A stretch of DNA of 60,000 nt from contig NC_081409.1 in NCBI RefSeq assembly GCF_030272615.1, forward strand, positions 25,369,406 through 25,429,405, given 5' to 3'. Shown here one piece after another: positions 45,842 to 55,153 of the stretch (its first letter is position 1; each line of letters begins with the position of its first letter). This DNA is from Cryptomeria japonica. Lineage: Eukaryota; Streptophyta; Pinopsida; Cupressales; Cupressaceae. Under the pieces are notes generated by a model. That model did not search any database and had not been told where the DNA came from. It saw nothing but the letters and a program-made list of their open reading frames with translations. A program made the position numbers and the translations under genes.

Positions 45842-46245
45842 AGGGAAAATAGGAATTTTAGTAAATTAAAGAGATTTAATTTAGCCAAAAGAGGATGCCA
45901 CTTGCATTAGTAGGATTTTGCTATTGGGGGGAATTTTACAAATAAATTTTGATTTATTTAGATGCAAAGGAGATCTTAATTAACTGTAGATTTAATTAAA
46001 ATGGGAAAGGCAATAAATTTATATTTTGAATTAAATGTGAATTTAATTAAAATGGCTAGAGGGGGGGTATTTAATTAAATGTGAATTTAATTAAATGGCT
46101 TAGATAGAAGAAAGGTATATTAATCAATAGGCGATTAGAAGAATAGGGATATTAATTAAATCTTAATTTAATTAATAGGTATAATTAAAGATGATTAAAT
46201 GAATAAAATTTATTTAATTAGTTGTGCCAGTTTTAGGTGTCTACA
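45842..46245 (-). repeat. gypsy 5' LTR, second part
   Basis: Continues the LTR split at 36915 and matches 22565-22980, with its TTAATTAAAT-rich block and final GTGTCTACA. It ends at the copia-4 protease junction. Confidence 0.88.
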
Positions 46246-47358
46246 AGAGAAACCACTGTCAATTACCCATTCATCTTTCTCCTCAACTTTAGCAGCTAAC
46301 ACTTTCTCTTCATTAATGCATCTTGTAGAATCTGTAGTTACATTATCATAATCCTTGGTAGCAATGAACTCAAATTCATCTCTTGAATTACCCTTATCTA
46401 GCTCATCATCTGTCACACCTTCATAAGCAGCATAATAACACTTCTTCTGATATTTAGGCTTATATGGCTTAAATGGCTCCTTAGGATTTCTCTCTCTTTC
46501 TAGACACCTTGATGCAAAATGTCTTATCTTATTACATGAAAAAATTTTAAGAGGTAACTTCCCTTCATAATTACTGGCACCTTTAGGCAATCTTTTGGAA
46601 ATAAGTATTTCAAGATCCTCAATCTCTCTTTCTTCATCTTCCATCTCTTTCATCTCTTTCTCATATCTAGATACTCTTGTATAACTTTCTCCCGGATCAT
46701 ATTTCTGCTTCCCGGAAATAGTAGCCTTTAATGTAGATTCAGTCTTAGGAAGAGGGTCTCCAAACTCACTCAACTCAAAAGAAGCAAGCTTTCCAACCAA
46801 CATATCTCTTATGACATTTGTCACAGTCTGGATCTCATCAATACAAACAGTCGTATGCCTGTAAGTAGGAGGCAAGGATCTTAACACTTTAGCAACAATC
46901 TCAGACTCTTAAGGGACTCTATCGGCACATCTGATTCCACACACAAGCCCATTCAATTTCTGCATAAAAGAGGTAATATTCTCATATTCACCCATTTTCA
47001 AGTTCTCATACTTTCCTTTCAAACTCTGTAACTTAGCAACTTTCACATGATTGTCGCCTTCATCCAAGGTATCTAACTTTACCAAGATCTCATGAGCAGT
47101 CTCAAGATCCATCACATTAGTCATTTCAGAATCTGACAAGGCACTCAACAATGCTTTCTTGGCTCTGATATTGTATTTTGATTCCTTCAACTCATCTGAA
47201 GTAGAAGGACCATTCTGAGGGGTATTATAGACATTCTTAGTGACCTTCCAATATTCTTCTCCAATGCATTTCAAATGTACTTGCTTTTGGCTCTTCCAGA
47301 GAGTGTAGTTCATTCCATCAAATCTTGGACTATCCTTCTCAAAATAAAGGGTTGTCAT
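46246..47358 (-). pseudogene. copia-4 gag and protease start
   Basis: Begins MTTLYFEKDSPRFDGMNYTLW at 47358. Gag landmarks: RAKKALLSALSDSEMTNVM, KVAKLQSLKGKYENLKM, VAKVLRSLPPTYRH, DMLVGKLASFELSEFG. One TAA at 46909 is the only stop. The knuckle near 46545 reads IFSCNKIRHFASRC, with the first Cys lost as in copia-2. It ends at the protease active site (EWVIDSGFS), cut by the gypsy LTR at 46245; the rest is at 21390. Confidence 0.88.
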
Positions 47359-47400
47359 CCCGGATCTCCTCAAGTGGTCAAGCTTCTTTCGGAGGATCTA

Positions 47401-47413
47401 GCTTTGATACCAA
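47401..47413 (-). other. copia-4 primer binding site
   Basis: The minus strand reads TTGGTATCAAAGC, the same form as in copia-2, one base after the LTR. Confidence 0.85.
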
Positions 47414-47414
47414 T

Positions 47415-48823
47415 TGTTGGCAACAATGCAACAAACTGAGAGGGGGGGTTAATTTGTTTGCACCAAAACTTCAGCAACTTAAACCACAAAACAGATCTGA
47501 TGATTGATAATTAAAGCATGAAATAGCACCACATCAATAACACACATAACACCAAGATTTTTGACGTGGAAAACTCGGTTAAGGGAAAAACCACGATGGG
47601 AACCTACCCACAATGAGATAATACCCTGTTAGAAGTAAATGTGGATATTACAATGGGAATGCACGTGCATTTAGGCACACTGCCTAAAGCTCACTGCAAA
47701 AAAAAAGAAACCCAAAAAGGCTATAACCTTAAGGGAAGGCTCACTGCCTTACAGGAAGTCTCATTGACTTACAAAAACATTCAGACTATAATCTAGATCA
47801 TATGAACTGTGAAAATAGCATCTCCATATGCTTGAGTACATTTTTGGTTAGGTAAACGATATTCTCTGCAATACTTCTCTTCTCCTTCACACTTCTGAAA
47901 GATCAAATCACTTCTTCGCACATTCAACTTGATAATCCCCTCACATATACAATGTAAACACTCGCAAACATAATTACATATATTTATACAAACCCTTCAA
48001 CCTGTATTTCAAGGTTGCCAAACCCTCAATACAAATTACAAAATATTATCCTCACATGCTACAACAATATATGCGGACCAAAACAATGTTGGCTAAGACA
48101 TATCCTGGACCCAAATCAATATCGCAAACATGCAACACCACCAACAATCACGCCTCGATCATCTGCAACACGCTACAACCACCAAGAATATCACATAGCA
48201 CAAAGAGCATCACCGAACAAGGAAAATATTCGACAATGTGCACAATAATCAATGTGGACCATCAATACACATAGAACACAATCAAAAGACATTCACAAGC
48301 AACGTGAATTGCATCACAACAACTGCAACAACTCGAATCATCAAAATCATCATCATCTCTCTACCAGAGCTCAAGAATATCAACATAACTGACTATCAAA
48401 GTGAAAGATTCGCTTGTGGATATCCAAATCATGAACCAAGCTAACTGAGGAAACATATCAACATCCACAACACACTCCACACATCTGCAACCAAAGATAT
48501 AGCAATTCTGGAGCAATACGGAGCACAAACCAGAATACCGGATAACACGAACAACTACATAACATCCAAAATACTAGATCTCATGACTTGATCAAATCAT
48601 CATGTGGACCTCTGCAAATGGGAATAAACCATCTACAGACAATATACCAGAAACCCTTTAAACCACATCACCACATCTATAATACATAGGCTAAACCAAC
48701 TCATCCAATCAAAACTAAAACACTGGAATACACAGAAAACTGTCCAACAATATCCTTATCAACAATCTCCACATATGTCACATATGTTGACATCAATGAC
48801 AACATATCAGCAAATATCCAACA
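47415..48823 (-). repeat. copia-4 5' LTR, 1409 bp
   Basis: Starts TGTTGGCAACAATG and ends AATATCCAACA. Holds G-run GAGAGGGGGGGTTAATT (about 47440) and GACGTGGAAAACTCGG..GGGAAAAACCACGATGGG (about 47562-47600). The open frames at 48015-48444 (Asn/Thr/His-rich) are not conserved in other LTRs. No partner LTR survives on the left side. Confidence 0.85.
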
Positions 48824-49078
48824 AAAGGAAATAGTGATACCTTAGATAGAGAAAGAGGTAGGGATAAGGTTCTTGCCCCCCAAGTATAGAGGCAAGAATG
48901 GACCATGTTGCTACCCCAAGATGTTTGAAATTGAAAAAGCATCACCTCTTATGGCAAAGAGCCCCCAATTAAGTTAACTACTTGTGTCATAGGGTGAGGA
49001 GCAACATGGAGGGTAAGAAGAGTGCTAAGGTACTACTTTCTCACAAAGAAAGAGAGCAATATCAGTGGAAATATTTAT
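48824..49078 (-). other. Internal sequence of the large element, no gene seen
   Basis: Short non-coding stretch between the copia-4 LTR end and the gag-like frame. It contains AGATAGAGAAAGAGGTAGGG and GAGCCCCCAATTAAG, with no conserved frame. Confidence 0.5.
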
Positions 49079-49636
49079 TTAAGCCTTATCAAATTGTTCT
49101 TGAACAAATTCCTTAAATGCTTTACATTTTTCAAGAGCATGACAGTAAGTGCAATGAAAAAGACAATGCTCATCACCTTCTTTATGCTTTTTGCTAAAGT
49201 TTACAAGAGAAAAAACAACATTCTTGTCATACTTTAGTTTCCAAAATATTCTAGTTGCTATCCTTTCTTGATCATCAATAGGAATAGGCTTTGTCTCTTG
49301 TGATGTAGAATTAGGATTATTAGAAGAAGAAAGATTTCCATATATGATTTTAACTTTGCCTCTATCAATGAGTACTTCCATTGTATTATGAAAATCAAGA
49401 CAATCATTGGTAGTGTGATCATTAGTTTGGTGATATGAACAAAAAGTAGGTTTTGAAGAAGAAGCACTTTTAGCTACACGAATGGCTTGTTGTCTTGCAA
49501 GATGGTCTTTTAAATATTGAACCCTAAGGAGATCATCCATAGGAGATTTATGATCGTGTCCTAAGCCTCCTATGCTTGTTTGTGTAGGAGGGTATATAGG
49601 GACTTGAATTCCTTGTTCAAATTTTCCAAGTCTCAT
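49079..49636 (-). CDS. gag-like protein of the large element, two CHHC knuckles
   Basis: 185 codons open. Residues ~78-91 read CSYHQTNDHTTNDC and ~160-173 CLFHCTYCHALEKC; both fit CX2HX4HX4C, the knuckle form of Tat-lineage gypsy Gag. The first is followed by LDFHNTMEVLIDRGKV, like the (L)K..IE.LI.RG.L that follows the knuckle in that family. The second is followed by KAFKEFVQEQF, which echoes the same pattern. The N-terminal Retrotrans_gag core is not recognised. A Ser/Asn-rich linker separates the knuckles. No pol follows. It may be a C-terminal Gag fragment or a specialised protein of a non-autonomous element. Confidence 0.6.
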   Translation of the reverse strand: MRLGKFEQGIQVPIYPPTQTSIGGLGHDHKSPMDDLLRVQYLKDHLARQQAIRVAKSASSSKPTFCSYHQTNDHTTNDCLDFHNTMEVLIDRGKVKIIYGNLSSSNNPNSTSQETKPIPIDDQERIATRIFWKLKYDKNVVFSLVNFSKKHKEGDEHCLFHCTYCHALEKCKAFKEFVQEQFDKA

Positions 49637-49688
49637 CCTCTAAAACCTTATTTTGATATTATGTTAAAGCCACTCCTATAAGAACCTT

Positions 49689-50220
49689 TTAATTGAAAAG
49701 GTGGAGGAACATTATAATAATTTCTTTGAATTTTGTAGTATAAGTGTTTTTAGAAGGGACAAAGGGACAAGTAGATGAAGAAGGAATATCTTGTAGAGGA
49801 GGAATTTCTTTTCTTTCACCATGCATATCCTCTTTGGTAGATTGGGAAGGAAGATCCTTATCATCTAAGGCCTCATATTTATGTAATGTTATGTTGGGAG
49901 ATAGATCGTAAATGAAATGCATAACATCATCTTCTCTACAAATGTTTTGATAACTAAGATAGGATCTAGGAGAATAAGGAGGATCTAGAGAGATGGAAAT
50001 ACCAATATTTTGATCTTGCCCCCCTTGTGCTAGGGTATGCGTATGAGAAGAAGATGGTGTCATGTTGCTCTTCAATGTTTGCTCTCCATTAGAGAGATCA
50101 TGGATAGGAGTATTAGCTTGTTCTCCATTCACATTAGATACCCTAGGAAAGGTACAAGTATTAGTTTTCCCATTAGCATCTCTAGAATCAGGATCTACAA
50201 AAGCTTTGAGGTGATCTACA
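49689..50220 (-). CDS. Uncharacterised open frame of the large element
   Basis: The open frame extends to 50528, but its upstream third lies in a tandem repeat of the 5' leader, so I take the plausible coding part as starting near 50220 (HVDHLKAFVDPDSRDANGK). It is hydrophilic, Ser/Thr/Pro-rich (SSSHTHTLAQGGQ, DPPYSPRSYLSYQN) and acidic further on. I recognise no domain. It precedes the gag-like frame in a different frame. It could be the remains of the Gag N-terminal region or not a real protein. Confidence 0.35.
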
Positions 50221-50344
50221 TATGAAATGTGTTTTCCCAAAAACATGATAATCAAATAACATGCACTATAAATGAAAGCTTTGAGATCAAATTCATTGAA
50301 AGGAAGAAATTTTGAAACTCTAAAAACACAATATGCCAAAGTGC

Positions 50345-50735
50345 TATGAATGAAAATAAGTAATGTAAAATGAAAGAAGCCATTATCCACAACATGATTT
50401 TGATAAATATAAGTGAAAAACAAGGTGGCCATATGTGAAATAGAAAATAAATCAAATCCATTAAATTCGATTACAAATGTTTTAAAATTAGATCTGAAAA
50501 TTGATGTGAAAATTTGTACAACCCACAAACCAAATTAACCAAAGCAAGGTGAAATGAAACAAGTCATTATCCAACGCATGATTTTAATAAATATAAGTGA
50601 AAAAGCAAGGTGATCATATGTGAAATAGAAAATAAATCATTCTATTAAATGCCATTATGAATGTTTTAAAATAAGATCTAAAAAATTGATGACATGAAAA
50701 ATTGTACAACCCACACCAAATAACCAGAATATATT
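50345..50735. repeat. Two-copy tandem repeat, period about 183 bp
   Basis: GAAATGAAACAAGTCATTATCCAACGCATGATTTT (copy 2, about 50550; shown in two halves by its CATTATCCA and CATGATTTT words) matches about 50367. Both copies continue through AAATATAAGTGAAAAA, CATATGTGAAATAGAAAAT and AATTTGTACAACCCAC. It lies in the 5' leader of the large element. Confidence 0.8.
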
Positions 50736-50999
50736 AGGATTTTTATGAATTAAACCTTAAAATTTATGTAACTTGATTAAAATGAGATCTATGAATTTGA
50801 AATGTTTCTAAATCAGATCTAAAACAATTAATCAAATTTAAACAATCCACAAGCTCAATTTTAGAATTAAATATTAGGGTATTTGTTAATTTAACTTCTA
50901 AATTTTTTAAATTCAATTGGAGATTAAACTTGTAAATGTAAATTTGAATTTTAAATTGCATAAACACTCAGATATGATAACATAAATCAGAAATAAACG
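50736..50999 (-). other. AT-rich leader next to the 5' LTR
   Basis: No gene and no clear primer site at the LTR border: the minus strand after the LTR reads CGTTTATTTCTGATTT, without a TGG start. The primer site is degenerate or the border is shifted. Confidence 0.5.
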
Positions 51000-52209
51000 T
51001 GTAAGGAGGTGGGTTCACCAAACTGTAATTGTGAAAAATTAGGGTTTCCACCACAAGAAGGATGTAAACTGCTAATTTTATGGCTTAAAGACCATTACAT
51101 TCAAAAGAGGGTTTCAATCCAATAGATCTAGTCACAAACTAGCAAGGATTAGGACTACAAACTCTGATTGGATTGGATTGGGGTGTTGATGTGAATTAAT
51201 AAACCCTCTTTTGTGAGATGAATTGTTGAAATTAGGGTAAAAGTGATGAAAATGAAGGTAAAAATGCAGAAATAGTAAGCTATGTAGTTGGATTGAGCCA
51301 CAAACATGGATCTGAGCAATGTAAGTAGATTCATACTTGTTCCCAGAAAGAGCTCCTAAAATGTCGGGATTGTGTCGTCAACGTCCTAGTCCTTCGAAGT
51401 TTTTGCACTCTAATAGGGGACTGATTTGTCACTATAAATAATGCTTATTCTGAAGATCCTAGCTTCGTACCAGTTTCCTAGACATAGAAAGAAGGGGAAA
51501 TAGGTTGGGAATAAGCGTTTGCCTAAGTCAAACACTCGATTTAGGAATTAACTTTCAATGAAATGTTGTAAATACTGAAATAAATGATGGAAAGATATAC
51601 CTCAGATCTGCAATGACTGATAATAATGCTTTGCTTCTTGAATGTAGCCACATATGTTGTTTGAAATGGCATGAATGTGAAAAAACCCTAATCACACACA
51701 CATGCTTACATATGAATGATGTAATGTTGCTCCACATTGGATAAATGAAGAATATGTAGCCTTGAAAATCTTTAGAAATGCTTGAATGATAGATTTCTTG
51801 AATGGGCACCTTTTGATTCTCTTGTTATCCTCGTTGATGTTCAAATGAAAGGTGTGGACCTCCTTATATACTTGTTTGTCAAAAACACCTTAATTTTTTG
51901 ACATAGGACGACATGGAGTTCACATTCCCCCTAGCTTATTGTGACCATTGAGAGGGGCCAAATTAACGTCATATTTGAGAGGACCAAGGCACCACGCCCT
52001 AGTCCCAATGAGGACCATGGCGCCACACCTTGGTCCTACCCCATTTTAGGGCTAGAATCAAGGGGCCATGTGATGTGTAAAGTGGAAATAAAGATAGATT
52101 TGAATGATATGAACAGAATTAGGTCCTAATCCAAATTTGAGACATAAACACTAAGAGGAGGGCCAAAATGTGGACCAAATTGTAAGGGAGTACAATTTAG
52201 GACACTACA
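51000..52209 (-). repeat. 5' LTR of the large element, 1210 bp
   Basis: Pairs with 17794-19025 (shared GTGAAAAATTAGGGTTTCC, AATAAACCCTCTTTTGTGAG, AAGGGAGTACAATTT). Minus-strand TATATAAG at about 51864-51871. Ends GACACTACA next to resumed copia-1 sequence. Confidence 0.85.
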
Positions 52210-52950
52210 GGTGCTATGGTGATTGTTACATGTGTCAAAATCGACACATTCTATAAGTTAGATGCATACATTATCTAGTGTAATAGTACTTTTTTGAAAA
52301 GAAAATGTGTAGCTACTTTGTTGGAAGAGACGAGGGTTTCACCTTCAGAAATGCTTATGTTTTTTGGGTACCCAAGTGTTCTCTTTCTTCTAAATCAAAG
52401 TTACCTATAGAGAAAACTTTGTTATGGTACTAGAGACTTGGCCACATTATACAAAAGGGTCTAGGGATCTTGAAAGATAAAAACCTTGTTGAATGTATGA
52501 TACATTGAAATCTTGATTTCAATTTATGTAAGCATTGCATTTATGAAAGACAAAATTGTATTTAAGTTTAGTTGAGTTCTGATAAATCTTGTGGTGAGTT
52601 GGATCATATTCATTTCAATGTGTTTGGTCCTATAGATGTTATTTCCATTAGAAAATCCACATATTATGCTCTATTCATTGATGGTTATAGAAAAATTACA
52701 TGGGCATATTTTTTAAAGAGTAAATCTAAAGTTTTTAGTCAAGTTAAAAAATTTAAACCAATGGTTGAGTTACAAACTACAAAGAAAATAAAATGTTTAA
52801 GGACAGATAATGGTGGTGAATTTTGCTATAATGATTTTGATAGATTTTGTAAAGATTGTGCTATTCATAGCAGAAGTCAACTTTGCATTCTCTACAAGAG
52901 AATGGAGTTGTAGAAAGAACAAAAATGTAGTACTCAATATCTAGTTTCTA
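52210..52950 (+). pseudogene. copia-1 integrase relic
   Basis: The first part reads GAMVIVTCVKIDTFYKLDA and a decayed WY.RLGHIIQKGLGILKDKNLVE with CKHCIYERQN (integrase zinc site, one His lost). The open piece 52572-52913 has HFNVFGP (first catalytic Asp now Asn), FIDGYRKITWAYFLKSKSKVF and KCLRTDNGGEF (second Asp present). NGVVERTK (Glu) lies in another frame at about 52900. It continues the protease at 17197-17462. Sequence similarity is lost after about 52950. Confidence 0.78.
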
Positions 52951-53489
52951 AACTACTAAACTTTTTTAGAAAATAGATAAGATTAAGAGGGTCAAATGCT
53001 TCACATACACAAAAGTGATCCTTTTTTTTTTCAACAAATCATAATGTAGTGTCTAGTGTTAACACCCTTATTTTTTTAGTTTCATTTAAAATTTTGAAAA
53101 ACAATTGGTAGGAATTTAGTTAAGAGTAAGCACTAAATTTTTTATCTTTTTTTGTAATTTTTTGTCGAGTATTTTTTTTTAATGATTTTTCAAAGTGGAT
53201 GCATCCTAAAAATTATATCAGTGAGCAGAAGCCACACATAAATTGCTCAAAAATAAATGAAAAAATGCAAATTTTTTAATGTGTAGATAATGAAGTGTAA
53301 AACAATATTATATAATTTAATTCATATTTTGTCAAGTAGGTCAAAAGCTATTAAAAAAATGGTACACATAGGTCTTTGATAACTATGGAAACATTAGTAA
53401 AGGAAATTTGAAAAATATGTTAATGTTGTTCAAATCTAAAAAATATATATGGTATATTTTTCCTTTGTCATTTACTTTTCTTATACTTT
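52951..53489. other. AT-rich unannotated DNA
   Basis: T- and A-runs and no frame of note. Nothing recognisable beyond a possible decayed tail of copia-1. Confidence 0.5.
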
Positions 53490-54208
53490 AAGATATATTT
53501 TATGTATATATTGGTAGATGTTTGAGAATGGTTTCATATCTCTACGAGTCATAATTTACAGATTCTAAGAGATCTTATTATTTTTAAAACTTAATCAAGT
53601 TTCAATAATCAAAAAGCTCCTATCATCATTCCCTTATTATCCATTTATCTCACCTTCTTTCTCTCCCTCAAGCTCTAGATGTATCTACTTCTCTATCATT
53701 CTCCTTCCCTCTCTCTACCTCTCTCTATTTCACTCTATCCTCTCTCCCCAAGCTTTAGATCTTATAATTTCTCAAACAGTCAAAAATCAATAGTCACTAA
53801 AATTGTATCACCATTCTTTCTATCTCTATTTCACTCTATTTGTCTCCCACGATCTCTATATCTATCTCTCCCTGTCACTCCCCTCTCCCCCTCTATCCCC
53901 ATCTATATCACTCTCTCCTCTCTCTCAAATTCCTAAACCTATCTCTCTCACCCTTCACTCCACTCTTTATCTCCCCTCCCATAAATAGAGATAGGGAGGG
54001 AAGGAGGTAGAGGTTTGTAGAGAGAAGGAGAGGGGAGATAAAGATAAGCAGAGAGGAAAGGATGAGATAGAGATCAGTGGAGAGGGAGCATGAAAGAGTG
54101 GGGGTGAGAGAGAGAGAGAGAGGTATGTAGAGAACTAGAGGTAGGGAGGGAGTGAGGGGAGGTATGTAGGGAGAGGGAGAGAGGAGATAGAGATAAATAG
54201 AGAGACGT

Positions 54209-54259
<51 letters not shown>

Positions 54260-54620
54260 CAGAGACAGAGACAGAGAGAGACAGAGAGAGACAGAGAGAG
54301 AAGTGGGGAGGGGAAGAGTGATGTGAGATAGAGAGGAGAGAATGTGTGTGAACTAGGTAGATAATAGAGGGGATATAAAGAGTAAAGGGTGAGAGAGACA
54401 GGTTTAGAGCTTCAGGAGACAGGAGAGAGTGACAGAGATAGAGAGAATAATGATAGGATCTTGGTGATTATTGAAATTTCATTATCTAAGAAATTATAAG
54501 ATCTAAAGCTTGGAGAGAGAGAGGAGAGAGTGAGATAGAGAGAGGTAGAGAGAGGGGAGGAGAGTGATTAGATAGGCCTAGAGCTAGACATCTTGCCAAT
54601 ATATACATAAAAAAACTAAA
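53490..54620. repeat. Large pyrimidine/purine inverted repeat (foldback)
   Basis: The left arm (about 53490-53990) is CT-rich and the right arm (about 53990-54620) GA-rich. They pair imperfectly end to end. The outer ends are TTTTATGTATATATTGG (about 53497) and CCAATATATACATAAAA (about 54597). Middle landmarks CCAAGCTTTAGATCTTATAA (53749) and its complement (about 54494-54515) fit the same foldback. The centre is near TCCCATAAATAGAGATAGGG. The right arm holds extra (GA)n and (GACAGA)n. The left arm also contains a partial internal duplication. No coding content. Confidence 0.75.
54205..54302. repeat. (GA)n and (GACAGA)n microsatellite
   Basis: A pure GA run at about 54210-54240, then at least five GACAGA units to about 54272, then GACAGAGAGA units to about 54300. 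It lies inside the right arm of the foldback and is absent from the left arm. Confidence 0.85.
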
Positions 54621-55153
54621 ATGTTATATTTTATGTATATATCCTGATGAAAAAATTGAGGACAAAGGATTTAGCATTCAAAACATGTTCATGCTTTGTG
54701 GAACTAAAAACTCGAGTAGGAGCATGCATTTTTTTGTTACTTACTATAAGTAAAACACATACTTGTTTTGCTTGTTTAGCATAACATGTATGTGCTAAAA
54801 CAAGTATGTGTTATTCTTATTGAGAAAAACACTCTACCCTCATAAAAGTACCAAATTATTTTTAATTCAAATAAATCATACATTTTGTATTTAAAAAGCA
54901 CATACGTGTTTTGGCTCAAATTTTTCAAGCCTTAACACGTACATGCTTTTTGAAATTATTAAAAAACATGTACATGCTTTTTGAAATTATTAAAAACATG
55001 TACATTTTTTGTTCATTTTAGGCATTTTTTCTTGCTAGTGGCCACTAAACTATACAATCTTGGTGAACTTACTCAATTGTTTCTACTAATTGCTACATGA
55101 TTAATAGGTCTCCTACTTCAACTCTTGTTGATAAAACATTTATGGAGGCATAG
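54621..55153. repeat. AT-rich DNA with small hairpin and repeats
   Basis: AAAACACATACTTGTTTT (about 54753) and AAAACAAGTATGTGTTAT (about 54798) form a hairpin. Two copies of ACATG(C)TACATGCTTTTTGAAATTATTAAAA lie at about 54937-55000. Related CACGTACATGC words recur between. No gene. Confidence 0.65.

Larger units (their letters stand above)
21391..46245 (-). mobile_element. Tat-lineage Ty3/gypsy element, nested in copia-4
   Basis: LTRs 21391-22980 (3') and 35716-46245 (5', split by copia-3) start TGTGTGGTC and end GTGTCTA(C/T)A in plus coordinates. On the minus strand the order is primer site, long leader, gag, protease, RT, RNase H, a second RNase H, integrase, and a 2.6-kb repeat-rich 3' region. 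The second archaeal-type RNase H and the GGCGCCCACC primer site are marks of the Tat lineage. Every gene has stops. Confidence 0.9.
20092..48823 (-). mobile_element. copia-4: 3'-truncated Ty1/copia element
   Basis: 5' LTR 47415-48823, primer site 47401-47413, gag and start of protease 47358-46246, then (after the gypsy insertion) rest of protease and integrase 21390-20092. It stops in the integrase-RT linker; RT, RNase H and 3' LTR are absent. The gypsy entered exactly inside the protease active-site region. It is related to copia-2 in gag and integrase. Confidence 0.82.
17794..52209 (-). mobile_element. Large minus-strand LTR element (LARD-like or gutted gypsy)
   Basis: Paired LTRs 17794-19025 and 51000-52209 start TGTA and end GACACTACA, and share long stretches (for example GGGCCAAAATGTGGACCAA). 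The internal remains are 19026-20091 (3' side) and 48824-50999 (5' side), with a gag-like frame but no pol. The centre is occupied by copia-4 and everything nested in it. It may have been non-autonomous from birth, or its pol may have gone in the deletion that also truncated copia-4. The Gag knuckles point to a gypsy relation. Confidence 0.75.
7690..52950 (+). mobile_element. copia-1: outermost Ty1/copia relic, split by nested insertions
   Basis: Plus-strand pieces lie at about 7690-9008 (LTR end, primer site, gag), 17197-17462 (protease) and 52210-52950 (integrase). In this order they form one copia gag-protease-integrase sequence. The gaps hold copia-2 (9009-17196), TRIM-2 (17463-17791) and the large minus-strand element (17794-52209). 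RT, RNase H and the 3' LTR are not seen after 52950, so the 3' half is missing. Many stops make it an old, dead copy. Confidence 0.7.

Noticed and set aside
47960-48450. Asn/Thr/His-rich open frames on the plus strand
   Set aside because: They lie within the copia-4 LTR, opposite to element transcription, and match no conserved protein.
53679-53990. Ser/Leu/Pro-rich open frames on the plus strand
   Set aside because: Low-complexity translation of the CT-rich arm of the inverted repeat.
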